The notes beneath the pieces were generated by a model. The model did not search any database, was not told the origin of the DNA, and saw nothing but the letters and a program-made list of their open reading frames with translations. The translations under genes were made by a program, and so were the position numbers. Of a DNA stretch of 64,000 bases, positions 27,196 through 36,393 are shown one piece after another; the first letter of the stretch is position 1, and each line of letters starts with the position of its first letter. The stretch comes from Nocardia shimofusensis NBRC 100134 (GTDB lineage: Bacteria > Actinomycetota > Actinomycetes > Mycobacteriales > Mycobacteriaceae), in NCBI RefSeq assembly GCF_001613125.1, contig NZ_BDBT01000013.1:93012-157011 (forward strand), read 5' to 3'.

Positions 27196-28452
27196 ATGGC
27201 TTCTGGAGACATCGTCCCGATCGAGCTCGGCCTGACCGACGGCGATCTCGTCACCTTGTGGGCGCCACGCTGGCGTGACGGTGACGACGAGTGGATGGCG
27301 TTCCTCGGACACGAGGACACCCTCTACGGATTCGAGTCCGTCGCTGAACTGGCGGCCTTCGTCCGCACCGATACCGACAACGACCTGGTGGACCATCCCG
27401 CGTGGAAGGTCGTGGTCGGACTGTCGGCGGTGGAACTGGAGCCGCAGGAGCACCACAGCTTCGACCTCGTCGGCGTCCCCGAGCTCGCCGCGGGCGACCC
27501 GGAGCCGGAGGTCGTCGCCGAACTCGAGGACACCCTCGACATGGTGCGCAACCTCGGTGACGTGTGCGAGCTCGACGTGGTCACCAAGTTCTTCAGCTCA
27601 CACCCGGTGCTCGGCGCGCTGCCGGGCGGGGCGAGCGCGTTCGTCGGACGCGACGGCGAGGAGCTCTGGGACCAGATCGGCGCCGCCATCGCCAAGGACT
27701 GGGACGATGTGCTCGACGCCGTCGACTCGGTGGTGAGCACCCCCGACGTCGACGCCACGGCGGTCTCCAACGCCGAGGCCGAACTGCTGGCCGCCGAGGA
27801 GAACATCGTCGACGCCGACGACGCGGCCGAGAGCGAGGAGGAGGCCGAGTTCGAGCCGGTCGACCTCGACAAGACCGAGGACGACGCGCAGGATGAAGAC
27901 GACGACTCGTTCTGGCACGAGGTCGGCATCGACCCGGTGAAGATCATCACCAGCGAGGGCACCCACTTCACGCTGCGCTGCTACCTCGACGACGAGCCGA
28001 TCTTCCTGGGCACCGAGGGCGCGATCCTGACCTTCGCCTCCGAGCGGGCGCTGGCCCGCTACCTGGCCGACGACCATGAGCACGATCTGGCCCGGGTGAG
28101 CACCTTCGGCGAGGTGCAGACCGCCGCCATCGACGGCTCGCTCGAGGTCGAGGTCACCGACGAGAACGTCTACGTGCTGCCCGGCCTGGCCGACGATCTG
28201 GCCGCGGGACCGGATGCCGTCGACATCGATCAGCTCGACCTCGCCGTCGAGCTGTTCACCGACGCGGCCGACTACGCCGACGACGATGTGGTCGAGGTCG
28301 CGCTGGCCAAGTCCACCCCGCTGGGCTGGTACGTGTCCTACCTGCTCAACCCCGACCCGACCCGGCTGGCCCCGAACCCGCCGTTCCACGCCGAGGCGCA
28401 GGCCTGGCGGGAGCTGGAGCGCGCGTTCGAAGCCCGCCTCACGTCCGAGTAG
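27196..28452 (+). CDS. Acidic conserved actinobacterial protein of unknown function (Rv3311-like)
   Basis: 418 residues, very acidic (a run of D/E between residues 205 and 240 that divides two similar halves). Both halves contain an FLG(H/T)E-D/G-L-F-SE/SV pattern, suggesting duplication of a domain. Its length and place between upp and add match M. tuberculosis Rv3311. Nocardial homologues are sometimes labelled primosomal protein; I see no motif that supports this. It is probably cytoplasmic: no signal peptide or membrane segment. Confidence 0.7.
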   Translation: MASGDIVPIELGLTDGDLVTLWAPRWRDGDDEWMAFLGHEDTLYGFESVAELAAFVRTDTDNDLVDHPAWKVVVGLSAVELEPQEHHSFDLVGVPELAAGDPEPEVVAELEDTLDMVRNLGDVCELDVVTKFFSSHPVLGALPGGASAFVGRDGEELWDQIGAAIAKDWDDVLDAVDSVVSTPDVDATAVSNAEAELLAAEENIVDADDAAESEEEAEFEPVDLDKTEDDAQDEDDDSFWHEVGIDPVKIITSEGTHFTLRCYLDDEPIFLGTEGAILTFASERALARYLADDHEHDLARVSTFGEVQTAAIDGSLEVEVTDENVYVLPGLADDLAAGPDAVDIDQLDLAVELFTDAADYADDDVVEVALAKSTPLGWYVSYLLNPDPTRLAPNPPFHAEAQAWRELERAFEARLTSE

Positions 28453-28478
28453 CAGCCCGGCTGATCGGCGGAAGCCGG

Positions 28479-29579
28479 TCAGCCGATCAGGACCGCGTAA
28501 CCGGGCTTGATGATGTCGTCGATGATGCGCAGACGTTCCGGGAACGGAACGAACGCCGACTTCATGGCATTGATGGTGAACCGTTCCAGATCGCTCCAGC
28601 CGTAACCGAACGTCCGCGACAGCTCGAACATCTCCTTGCTCATGCTGGTGTCGCTCATCAACCGGTTGTCGGTGTTGACGGTGACACGGAAGCGCAATCG
28701 GGCCAGCAGGTCGAAGGGATGCTTGTCGAGCGAGGGCACCGCGCCGGTCTGCACGTTCGACGACGGGCACAGCTCCAGCGGAATGCGCTTGTCCCGCACG
28801 TAGGAGGCCAGCCTGCCGAGTTCGGCGTCGGCGATCTCGCCGCCGGGCACCCGGATGTCGTCGATGATGCGCACCCCGTGCCCGAGCCGGTCGCATCCGC
28901 AGTAGGCCAGCGCCTCGTGGATGGAGGGCAGCCCGAACGCCTCGCCCGCGTGAATGGTGAAGTGGGCATTGCTGGCGCGCATGTACTCGAAGGCGTCCAG
29001 GTGCCGGGTGGGCGGGTACCCGGCCTCCGCGCCCGCGATGTCGAATCCGCCGACGCCGCGGTCACGCCAGCGCACCGTCAGTTCGGCGATCTCGCGCGAG
29101 CGCGCCGCGTGCCGCATGGCGGTCAACAGGCAGACCACCACGATCGGCTGCCCGGCCGCGGCGGCCTCGGCTTCGCCCTCCCTGAATCCGGCCAGCGTGT
29201 GCTCGACCACCTCGTCGAGGCTCAGCCCGCGTTCCAGATGCTGCTCGGGAGCGAAGCGCACTTCGGCATAGACGACGCTGTCGGCGGCCAGATCCAGCAC
29301 GCATTCGCGGGCGACCCGGCGCAGACCCTCGGGCGTCTGCATGACGGCGACGGTGTGGGCGAAGGTTTCCAGATAGCGTTCCAGCGAGCCGGAGTCGGCG
29401 GATTCCCGGAACCAGGCCTCCAGGTCCGCCTCGTTGTCGGCCGGTAGCTCGTCGTACCCACAGTCGGCGGCGAGCTCCAGCACCGTCGCGGGCCGCAGAC
29501 CACCGTCGAGGTGATCGTGCAGCAAGACCTTGGGCGCTCGGCGGATCGAAGCGAGGGTCGGTGGCGTCGGTCCTGTCAT
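28479..29579 (-). CDS. add: Adenosine deaminase
   Basis: 366 residues. Zinc and substrate motifs of the ADA family are seen: HDHLDGGL near the N-terminus, FTIHAGEAFG with the catalytic Glu, RLGHGVRI, and LCPSSNVQTG. The usual second Asp pair reads VNTDNRLMSD. It converts (deoxy)adenosine to (deoxy)inosine, which deoD then splits, so the region forms a salvage block. Same strand as deoA and cdd, 160 bp downstream of deoA. Confidence 0.95.
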   Translation of the reverse strand: MTGPTPPTLASIRRAPKVLLHDHLDGGLRPATVLELAADCGYDELPADNEADLEAWFRESADSGSLERYLETFAHTVAVMQTPEGLRRVARECVLDLAADSVVYAEVRFAPEQHLERGLSLDEVVEHTLAGFREGEAEAAAAGQPIVVVCLLTAMRHAARSREIAELTVRWRDRGVGGFDIAGAEAGYPPTRHLDAFEYMRASNAHFTIHAGEAFGLPSIHEALAYCGCDRLGHGVRIIDDIRVPGGEIADAELGRLASYVRDKRIPLELCPSSNVQTGAVPSLDKHPFDLLARLRFRVTVNTDNRLMSDTSMSKEMFELSRTFGYGWSDLERFTINAMKSAFVPFPERLRIIDDIIKPGYAVLIG

Positions 29580-29739
29580 AGCAATACGTTAGCCGCGGTC
29601 CCTCGTTTCGGCAGCGGACCGAACCGCTGACACCGAACGGTCACCGCCGCGACCGGATCCGTCCACCTTCCCTGATTGTCACCGACTGCCCACGACGGCA
29701 CGCGAGCCCCGAAATCGGCCCGGCGTTCGGTGCGACTGG

Positions 29740-31023
29740 TCATCCGATGCGATCGAGAACGAGCGGCCCTGCGTCCGGCACCCGCTCCCCGATGTCGATC
29801 GCCTCCCGCAACGCCGACGTGGCCGCGGGGAACATACGCGGCGTGTCGGTGTGCATGGTGAACAGCGGGTCCCCGGCGCGCACCACCTCGCCGGGCTTGG
29901 CGTGCATCTCCACTCCCGCGCCGAACTGCACCGGATCGCCCTGCTTGGCCCGGCCCGCGCCCAGGCGCCAGACGGCCAGCCCCACGCCGAGTGCGTCCAT
30001 TCTGGTGAGGACCCCGTCACGCTCGGCGCGCAGCGTCTCGGTGTGCGCGGCGCGCGGCAGGGGTGCGTCGGGATCGCCGCCCTGGGCGCGCACCATCGAA
30101 CGCCAGTGGTCCATGGCACGGCCGGAGGCGAGCACCTGCGCCGGGTCGGCGTCGAGGCCGGCGAGGGCGACCATCTCGGCGGCCAGCGCCAGCGTCAGCT
30201 CGACGACGTCGGCCGGGCCACCGCCCGCCAGCACCTCCACCGACTCGGCCACCTCCAGGGCGTTGCCCGCGGTGCGCCCGAGCGGAGTGTCCATGGCGGT
30301 CAGCAGAGCGACCGTGCGGACCCCGGCGTCGGCGCCGAGTTCGACCATGGTGGTCGCCAGTTCGGTCGCGCTCGCCGGGTCCTTCATGAACGCGCCCGCG
30401 CCGACCTTCACATCCAGCACCAGCGCGGCGGTGCCCTCGGCGATCTTCTTGCTCATGATGGAGCTGGCGATCAGCGGGATCGATTCGACGGTGCCGGTGA
30501 CATCGCGCAGCGCGTAGAGGCGTTTGTCGGCCGGGGCGAGATCGGCGCCCGCCGCGCACACCGCCGCACCCACGGCCGGGTCCGCGAGGATCTCGCGCAA
30601 TCGCGCGGGCGACACATCGGCCCGCCAGCCCGGGATCGACTCCAGCTTGTCGAGGGTTCCGCCGGTGTGACCGAGGCCGCGGCCGGACAGTTGCGGCACC
30701 GCCGCACCACACGCGGCGACCAGCGGCGCGAGCGGCAGGGTGATCTTGTCGCCGACGCCGCCGGTGGAGTGCTTGTCCACGGTGGGGCGCGGCAGATCGG
30801 TGAAGTCCATCCGCTGCCCCGAGGCGATCATGGCGGCCGTCCAGCGCGCGGTCTCGGCGCGGGTCATCCCCCGCCAGAAGATCGCCATCGCCAGCGCCGA
30901 CATCTGCTCGTCGGTGACCTCGCCACGGGTGAACCCGTCGATCACCCAGTCGATCTGCTCGCCGGACAGGGACCCGCCGTCGCGTTTGGTGGTGATGATC
31001 GAAACCGCGTCCAGAGCCGTCAC
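29740..31023 (-). CDS. deoA: Thymidine phosphorylase
   Basis: 427 residues. KHSTGGVGDK is the phosphate-binding signature, RGLGHTGGTLDKLESIPG and ADKRLYALRDVTGTVESIPLI are strongly conserved, and the C-terminal alpha/beta domain (AGDPLFTMHTD) is present. It converts thymidine or deoxyuridine to base and deoxyribose-1-phosphate. It follows cdd on the same strand with 78 bp between that contain short tandem repeats. The cdd-deoA-add order is as in mycobacteria. Confidence 0.96.
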   Translation of the reverse strand: MTALDAVSIITTKRDGGSLSGEQIDWVIDGFTRGEVTDEQMSALAMAIFWRGMTRAETARWTAAMIASGQRMDFTDLPRPTVDKHSTGGVGDKITLPLAPLVAACGAAVPQLSGRGLGHTGGTLDKLESIPGWRADVSPARLREILADPAVGAAVCAAGADLAPADKRLYALRDVTGTVESIPLIASSIMSKKIAEGTAALVLDVKVGAGAFMKDPASATELATTMVELGADAGVRTVALLTAMDTPLGRTAGNALEVAESVEVLAGGGPADVVELTLALAAEMVALAGLDADPAQVLASGRAMDHWRSMVRAQGGDPDAPLPRAAHTETLRAERDGVLTRMDALGVGLAVWRLGAGRAKQGDPVQFGAGVEMHAKPGEVVRAGDPLFTMHTDTPRMFPAATSALREAIDIGERVPDAGPLVLDRIG

Positions 31024-31044
31024 GCGGCCAGTCTGGCACGCGGT

Positions 31045-31089
31045 GGGGTTTCGCGCGCCGGGGTCACGCGCGGCGGGGTCACGCGCGGC
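31045..31089. repeat. Three tandem 15-bp repeats between cdd and deoA
   Basis: One degenerate copy (GGGGTTTCGCGCGCC at 31045) followed by two identical copies of GGGGTCACGCGCGGC (31060-31074 and 31075-31089), with the start of a fourth. They fill most of the 78-bp gap. This may be slippage-prone spacer or a leader structure; function unknown. Confidence 0.8.
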
Positions 31090-31101
31090 GGGGTTCGTCC
31101 G

Positions 31102-31503
31102 TCAGGGCTGCCCTGCCGCCAGATGGCCGGGCCCGAACGCCTCGGGAAGCAGTTCGCCCAGCGGGCGCGGGCGGTCGGGATGGTCGATCAGCAACTCGGC
31201 ACCGCCATGTTCGAGCAACACCTGGCGACAGCGTCCGCAGGGGGTCAGAATTTCGCCCCAGGAATCGCAGACCGACACCGCGATCAATCGCCTGCCGCCG
31301 GTCACAATCAAGTTACCGACCAGTACACATTCGGCACACAGGGTCAGGCCGTATGAGACATTTTCCACATTGCATCCGCTCACAATTCGGCCGTCGGCAC
31401 TGAGAGCGGCGGCGCCCACCGGGAACCGCGAGTACGGCGAATAGGCGTGCCGCATTGCTTCAAGAGCCTTGTCGCGCAATGCATTCCAGTCGATTTCGGG
31501 CAC
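31102..31503 (-). CDS. cdd: Cytidine deaminase
   Basis: 133 residues from GTG 31503, preceded by GAGGAGAGG. The zinc centre is intact: LCAECVLVGNL provides the first Cys and catalytic Glu and TPCGRCRQVL the two further Cys; SGCNVENVSYGLT is the substrate loop. It makes (deoxy)uridine, the substrate of deoA, from (deoxy)cytidine. The open frame goes 38 codons further upstream but loses similarity. Confidence 0.95.
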   Translation of the reverse strand: MPEIDWNALRDKALEAMRHAYSPYSRFPVGAAALSADGRIVSGCNVENVSYGLTLCAECVLVGNLIVTGGRRLIAVSVCDSWGEILTPCGRCRQVLLEHGGAELLIDHPDRPRPLGELLPEAFGPGHLAAGQP

Positions 31504-31797
31504 GATCGACCTCTCCTCGAACGGGTAGCGACAGCGCGCGCACACGACGAAACGCACCCCGTTGAACAGCAATGAAGGTAAACCTAACCCACCGGATGGG
31601 CGCGCAACGCACGGCACGCCGAATTAGTTCCGCGAATCGGAGAGGATTAGAGTCCGAGATAGATCGGTTCAGGTTCCCGACAGCGGGCACGTGCTAGAGG
31701 AGCAAGGCACAGCCATCTGGGGATTTCGCCCCATCAAGCGCGGTCGGCACCGGGCCTGCAACCGGGTCCATCGACGACGTTGGAGGCAGCGCACTCT
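31504..31797. promoter_or_regulatory. cdd / sdhCDAB divergent promoter region
   Basis: 294 bp with no gene. It must carry the cdd and sdh promoters. A sequence at 31574-31592 (GAAGGTAAACCTAACCCAC) agrees at 13 of 19 positions with the actinobacterial iron box TTAGGTTAGSCTAACCTAA, closer to cdd (71 bp) than to sdhC. A ribosome site TTGGAGG precedes sdhC at 31780. Confidence 0.4.
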
Positions 31798-32196
31798 ATG
31801 ACCACGATCGAAGCTCCGGCTCAGCCGAAGCGGAAGACGCTCTATCGAGGCGACCCCGGAATGTGGTCCTGGGCGCTGCACCGGATCACCGGTGTCACAC
31901 TCTTCTTCTTCCTCTTCGTGCACGTGCTGGACACTGCCCTGGTCCGGGTCAGCCCGCAGATGTACAACGAGGCGATCGAGATCTACAAGACGCCCGTGGT
32001 CGCGCTCATGGAGATGGGCCTGGTCGTGTGCGTGCTGTTCCACGCGCTCAACGGCGTGCGGGTGATCCTGGTCGACTTCTGGTCGGAAGGCCCGCGTTTC
32101 CAGCGTCAGATGCTCTGGGTCGTGCTGGCCGTCACGATCGTGACCGCGGGCGCGGGCATCGGCCGCATGTTCTTCTACCTGCTGACGGAGCACTGA
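31798..32196 (+). CDS. sdhC: Succinate dehydrogenase cytochrome b556 subunit
   Basis: 132 residues with three membrane segments. The haem-binding region WSWALHRITGVTLFFFLFVHVLD carries conserved His, Arg and a second His; FHALNGVRVILVDFW is the second conserved block. It anchors the SdhAB head and conducts electrons to menaquinone. ATG at 31798 is chosen over an earlier TTG because GGAGG precedes it. First gene of sdhCDAB; the next gene begins 5 bp after its stop. Confidence 0.95.
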   Translation: MTTIEAPAQPKRKTLYRGDPGMWSWALHRITGVTLFFFLFVHVLDTALVRVSPQMYNEAIEIYKTPVVALMEMGLVVCVLFHALNGVRVILVDFWSEGPRFQRQMLWVVLAVTIVTAGAGIGRMFFYLLTEH

Positions 32197-32201
32197 TCAC
32201 G

Positions 32202-32633
32202 ATGAGCGCACCTGTTCTCGGCAAGTCCTACGACCGGCCTGCCAGCCTCGACCTGCCGCGCTCGCCGCGCGCCCGCTCGGGCAACAACTTCGAGAAGTAC
32301 GCGTGGATGTTCATGCGCTTCTCCGGCCTGCTGCTGATCGTGCTGGTCTTCGGCCACATCTTCATCATGCTGATGATCGACGGCGGCGTGAAGCGGCTGA
32401 ACTTCGGCTTCGTGGCCGGACGCTGGGCCTCTCCGTTCTGGCAGATCTGGGACCTGGCCATGCTCTGGCTGGCACAGCTGCACGGCGGCAACGGCCTGCG
32501 CACCGTGATCGACGACTACTCCCGCAAGGACTCGACCCGCTTCTGGCTCAAGGTCCTGCTGGCCGTCTCGATGATCCTGATCATGGGCGTCGGCACCTAC
32601 GTCATCTTCACTTTCGACCCCAACATCAGTTAG
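32202..32633 (+). CDS. sdhD: Succinate dehydrogenase membrane anchor subunit
   Basis: 143 residues with three membrane helices (MFMRFSGLLLIVLVFGHIFIM near residue 40, then LAMLWLAQLHGGNGLRTVIDDYSR, and a third near 120-138). His in FGHIFIMLMIDGG and the LRTVIDDY block are typical of actinobacterial SdhD. With SdhC it forms the quinone site in the membrane. 16 bp separate it from sdhA. Confidence 0.93.
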   Translation: MSAPVLGKSYDRPASLDLPRSPRARSGNNFEKYAWMFMRFSGLLLIVLVFGHIFIMLMIDGGVKRLNFGFVAGRWASPFWQIWDLAMLWLAQLHGGNGLRTVIDDYSRKDSTRFWLKVLLAVSMILIMGVGTYVIFTFDPNIS

Positions 32634-32649
32634 GAACAGGCCACCTCGC

Positions 32650-34449
32650 ATGAGTGAGTCCAGCGAACGTAACAGCGGCGCCGTCGCAGCCCGTCCTGTT
32701 CAGGAACATCGCTACGACGTCGTCATCGTCGGTGCCGGCGGCGCGGGTATGCGCGCGGCCATCGAGGCGGGCCCCCGTGTCCGGACGGCCGTACTGACCA
32801 AGCTGTACCCGACCCGTAGCCACACCGGCGCGGCCCAGGGCGGCATGTGCGCCGCGCTGGCCAACGTGGAAGAGGACAACTGGGAGTGGCACACCTTCGA
32901 CACCGTCAAGGGTGGTGACTACATCGTCGACCAGGACGCCGCGGAGATCATGGCCAAGGAGGCCATCGACGCGGTGCTCGACCTGGAGAAGATGGGTCTG
33001 CCGTTCAACCGGACCCCCGAAGGCAAGATCGACCAGCGCCGCTTCGGCGGTCACACCCGCGACCACGGCAAGGCCCCCGTGCGCCGGGCCTGCTACGCGG
33101 CCGACCGCACCGGTCACATGATCCTGCAGACGCTGTACCAGAACTGCGTCAAGCACGACGTGGAGTTCTTCAACGAGTTCTACGTGCTCGACCTGGTGCT
33201 CACCGAGACCGAGCGCGGTCCGGTCGCCACCGGCGTGGTCGCCTACGAGCTGGCCACCGGCGAGCTGCACATCTTCCACGCCAAGTCGATCGTGTTCGCC
33301 ACCGGCGGCTCGGGTCGCATGTACAAGACCACCTCGAACGCGCACACGCTGACCGGCGACGGCATGGCGATCGTGTTCCGCAAGGGCCTGCCGCTCGAGG
33401 ACATGGAGTTCCACCAGTTCCATCCGACGGGCCTGGCCGGCTTGGGCATCCTCATCTCCGAGGCGGTCCGCGGCGAGGGCGGCATCCTGCGCAACGCCGA
33501 CGGCGAGCGCTTCATGGAGCGCTACGCCCCCACCATCAAGGACCTCGCGCCCCGCGACATCGTCGCCCGCTCGATGGTGCTCGAGGTGCTCGAGGGCCGC
33601 GGCGCCGGACCGAACAAGGACTACGTCTACATCGACGTGACCCACCTCGGCGAGGACGTGCTCGAGGAGAAGCTGCCCGACATCACCGAGTTCTCCCGCA
33701 CCTACCTGGGCGTGGACCCGGTCAAGGAACTGGTGCCGGTGTTCCCGACCTGTCACTACGTGATGGGCGGCATCCCGACCCGGATCCGCGGCGAGGTGCT
33801 GCGCAACAACACCGACGTCGTCCCCGGCCTCTACGCCGCGGGCGAATGCGCCTGCGTCTCGGTGCACGGCGCGAACCGCCTGGGCACCAACTCGCTGCTC
33901 GACATCAACGTCTTCGGCCGTCGCGCGGGCATCGCCGCCGCCGAGTACGCCGAGCGCAGCGAGTTCGTCGAGATGCCGGAGAACCCGGCGCAGATGGTGC
34001 AGGACTGGCTGGCGCTGATCCTGTCCGACCACGGCAACGAGCGGGTGGCCGACATCCGCACCGAGCTGCAGCGCTCGATGGACAACAACGCCTCGGTGTT
34101 CCGCACCGAGGACACCCTCAAGCAGGCCCTCACCGACATCCACGCGCTCAAGGAGCGGTACACGCGGATCACGGTGCAGGACAAGGGCAAGCGCTACAAC
34201 AGCGACCTGCTCGAGGCCGTCGAGCTGGGCTTCCTGCTCGAGCTGGCCGAGGTCACCGTCGTGGGCGCGCTCAACCGCAAGGAATCGCGCGGCGGCCACG
34301 CCCGCGAGGACTACCCGGACCGCGACGACGTGAACTTCATGCGGCACACGATGGCCTACAAGGAGGGCACGGATCTGCTGTCCGACATCCGGCTCGATTT
34401 CAAGCCGGTGGTGCAGACCCGCTACGAGCCGATGGAGCGTAAGTACTGA
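32650..34449 (+). CDS. sdhA: Succinate dehydrogenase flavoprotein subunit
   Basis: 599 residues. The FAD-binding start VVIVGAGGAGMRAAIEAG and the covalent-FAD His in TRSHTGAAQGGMCAAL are present, as are the active-site blocks FHPTGL, REGGIL-like RGEGGIL, and HGANRLGTNSLLD. It oxidises succinate to fumarate, linking the citric acid cycle to respiration. Overlaps sdhB by one base (TGATG), so translation is coupled. Confidence 0.97.
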   Translation: MSESSERNSGAVAARPVQEHRYDVVIVGAGGAGMRAAIEAGPRVRTAVLTKLYPTRSHTGAAQGGMCAALANVEEDNWEWHTFDTVKGGDYIVDQDAAEIMAKEAIDAVLDLEKMGLPFNRTPEGKIDQRRFGGHTRDHGKAPVRRACYAADRTGHMILQTLYQNCVKHDVEFFNEFYVLDLVLTETERGPVATGVVAYELATGELHIFHAKSIVFATGGSGRMYKTTSNAHTLTGDGMAIVFRKGLPLEDMEFHQFHPTGLAGLGILISEAVRGEGGILRNADGERFMERYAPTIKDLAPRDIVARSMVLEVLEGRGAGPNKDYVYIDVTHLGEDVLEEKLPDITEFSRTYLGVDPVKELVPVFPTCHYVMGGIPTRIRGEVLRNNTDVVPGLYAAGECACVSVHGANRLGTNSLLDINVFGRRAGIAAAEYAERSEFVEMPENPAQMVQDWLALILSDHGNERVADIRTELQRSMDNNASVFRTEDTLKQALTDIHALKERYTRITVQDKGKRYNSDLLEAVELGFLLELAEVTVVGALNRKESRGGHAREDYPDRDDVNFMRHTMAYKEGTDLLSDIRLDFKPVVQTRYEPMERKY

Positions 34450-35222
34450 TGACTGCCGTACTCGAGAAGACCACTCCGTCGAATCCGGCCCCGGTGCCGG
34501 AGGGCTCGGTGATGATCACCGTCAAGGTGGCGCGCTTCAATCCCGAGGACGACAAGGGTGCGCACTGGGAGTCGTTCCAGGTTCCGGTCCTGCCCACCGA
34601 CCGCTTCCTGAACGTGCTCATCTACATCAAGTCCTACCTGGACGGCACGCTCACCTTCCGGCGCTCCTGCGCCCACGGTGTCTGCGGCTCCGACGCCATG
34701 CGGATCAACGGTGTGAACCGGCTGGCCTGCAAGGTGCTGATGAAGGACATGCTGCCCAAGGACGGCAAGTCCGTCACCGTCTCCGTCGAGCCGATCCGCG
34801 GCCTGCCCGTGGAGAAGGACCTCGTGGTGGACATGGAGCCGTTCTTCGACGCGTTCCGCGCGGTGAAGCCCTACCTGATCGCCACCGGCAACGAGCCGAC
34901 CCGTGAGCGCATCCAGAGCCAGGCCGACCGCGCCCGGTTCGACGACACCACCAAGTGCATCCTGTGCGCCTGCTGCACCACCTCCTGCCCCGTGTACTGG
35001 AGCGACGGCAGCTACTTCGGACCGGCCGCGATCGTGAACGCGCACCGCTTCATCTTCGACAGCCGTGACGAGGGCGCCCGCGAGCGTCTGGACATCCTCA
35101 ACGATGTCGAGGGCGTGTGGCGCTGCCGCACGACCTTCAACTGCACCGACGCCTGCCCTCGCGGTATCGAGGTCACCAAGGCGATCCAGGAGGTCAAGCG
35201 GGCTCTGCTCTTCACCCGCTGA
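34449..35222 (+). CDS. sdhB: Succinate dehydrogenase iron-sulfur subunit
   Basis: 257 residues. All three cluster motifs are intact: the 2Fe-2S set in SCAHGVCGSDAM and LACK, the 4Fe-4S set CILCACCTTSCPV, and the 3Fe-4S set CRTTFNCTDACPRGI. It relays electrons from SdhA to the membrane anchor. Last gene of the operon; a long hairpin follows 13 bp downstream. Confidence 0.97.
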   Translation: MTAVLEKTTPSNPAPVPEGSVMITVKVARFNPEDDKGAHWESFQVPVLPTDRFLNVLIYIKSYLDGTLTFRRSCAHGVCGSDAMRINGVNRLACKVLMKDMLPKDGKSVTVSVEPIRGLPVEKDLVVDMEPFFDAFRAVKPYLIATGNEPTRERIQSQADRARFDDTTKCILCACCTTSCPVYWSDGSYFGPAAIVNAHRFIFDSRDEGARERLDILNDVEGVWRCRTTFNCTDACPRGIEVTKAIQEVKRALLFTR

Positions 35223-35235
35223 TCCCGCTTCTTCG

Positions 35236-35281
35236 CGACGAAGGCCGCTCGTGTCCGCCAGGACGCGAGCGGCCTTCGTCG
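35236..35281. terminator. Strong hairpin terminator of sdhCDAB
   Basis: GACGAAGGCCGCTCG (35237-35251) pairs with CGAGCGGCCTTCGTC (35266-35280); one outer C-G pair (35236/35281), a T-G wobble and a further GTCC/GGAC extend it to about 21 pairs around the loop GCCA. It lies between sdhB and the convergent radC end, so it can act in both directions. Confidence 0.9.
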
Positions 35282-35365
35282 TTCTCGGATGCCGGTCGGT
35301 CCGGGCGGTGACAGGCTCGGCAGCCCGGCCGCCCAGGACCCGCACGAGCCACGGCGGTTCCGGGT

Positions 35366-36049
35366 TCAGCTGTCGTCGAAGGACAGCGGTGCGGCGCTGG
35401 CCCAGCGTTCGCCGGCCAGCACCACGTGGTCGAGGAAGCGCAGGCCGACGGTGTCCGCGGCGGCCTGCAGCAGTGCGGTGGCGCGGCGGTCGTCGACGCT
35501 GGGATGGGGGTCGCCCGAGGGGTGGTTGTGCACGACGGCGAAGCAGCGCCCGTCGTGGCGCAGGACGGTGTTGAGGATTTCCCGGACCGGGACGGCCACC
35601 CGGTCGATCGCGCCCTCGGCGACGAAGACGGTGCGGCGCAGCCGATGCTGGGCGTCGCAGATCAGGACCAGCATGCGTTCCACCCGGGCGCCCGCGAACA
35701 GCGGTAGGGCGACTCGGGCCAGGTCCTGGGCACCGAGCAGGCGCGGCGCCTGATCCTGTTCGACCCTGGACCGGCTGGCGAGGTGGAAGGCAGCGACCAG
35801 GGCCGCCGCTTTGGCCGACCCGACGCCGGTCCGGCGGGCGAGTTCTTCCGGCCGCGCCGCCGCCAGCCCGGTGATCCCGCCGTGGTCGGCGAGCAGTTCG
35901 GCGGCCAACTCCAGTGCGCTCGCACCACGCCTGCCCTGCCCGAGCAGCAGTGCCAGCAGTTCGCCGTCACTGAGAGCCTGCGGCCCGAGCGTGAGCAGTC
36001 GCTCCCTCGGCCGCTGCGCACTGGGCATCCGCGAGATCGGCACCGACAT
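35366..36049 (-). CDS. radC: RadC-family JAB/MPN domain protein
   Basis: 227 residues from ATG 36049. A UPF0758 N-terminal helix-hairpin-helix segment (RTGVGSAKAAALVAAFHLASR) precedes the JAMM metal motif VVHNHPSGDPHPSVDD. Despite its name the family has no proven repair activity; a metal-dependent deubiquitinase-like or nuclease function is possible. An in-frame start 18 bases earlier exists, but the ATG fits the PISRMPSAQRPRERLL start seen in relatives. Confidence 0.9.
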   Translation of the reverse strand: MSVPISRMPSAQRPRERLLTLGPQALSDGELLALLLGQGRRGASALELAAELLADHGGITGLAAARPEELARRTGVGSAKAAALVAAFHLASRSRVEQDQAPRLLGAQDLARVALPLFAGARVERMLVLICDAQHRLRRTVFVAEGAIDRVAVPVREILNTVLRHDGRCFAVVHNHPSGDPHPSVDDRRATALLQAAADTVGLRFLDHVVLAGERWASAAPLSFDDS

Positions 36050-36393
36050 CCCAACCCCCTGTCGCACACGATGATTCGCCGATCATGCCAGCCCCCACCG
36101 ACACCGTCGGCGCGCACTCGGTGGCGGACGATCCCCGACGGGCCTGCCGCCCGCTTCGCGCCCGACAGCGTCGAGCCGGCGCGTTTCGCATTCGCGTGAC
36201 CATCCGCGACACCCCGTTCATCGAAGTCGTGGGGCTGACGCTGCCCGGCTCGTGCGGCATGTCGACCACCGGCACCTACCGACAGCGCGGCTGCCGCACT
36301 GCTCCCCGGCCGATGCGAAGGACCTTCGCCTCTCCTGCGCGCTCTGCCCGCAAGCGGACACTGGTCTCGAACACGACGATACGGAGGTGCGCC
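36050..36393. other. 344-bp intergenic region between radC and the DUF998 gene
   Basis: No convincing gene is seen on either strand; open frames crossing it are Arg/Pro-rich and lack ribosome sites. It must contain both divergent promoters. No repeat, riboswitch or operator is recognised; GGAGG sits at its right end as the ribosome site of the next gene. Confidence 0.6.
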
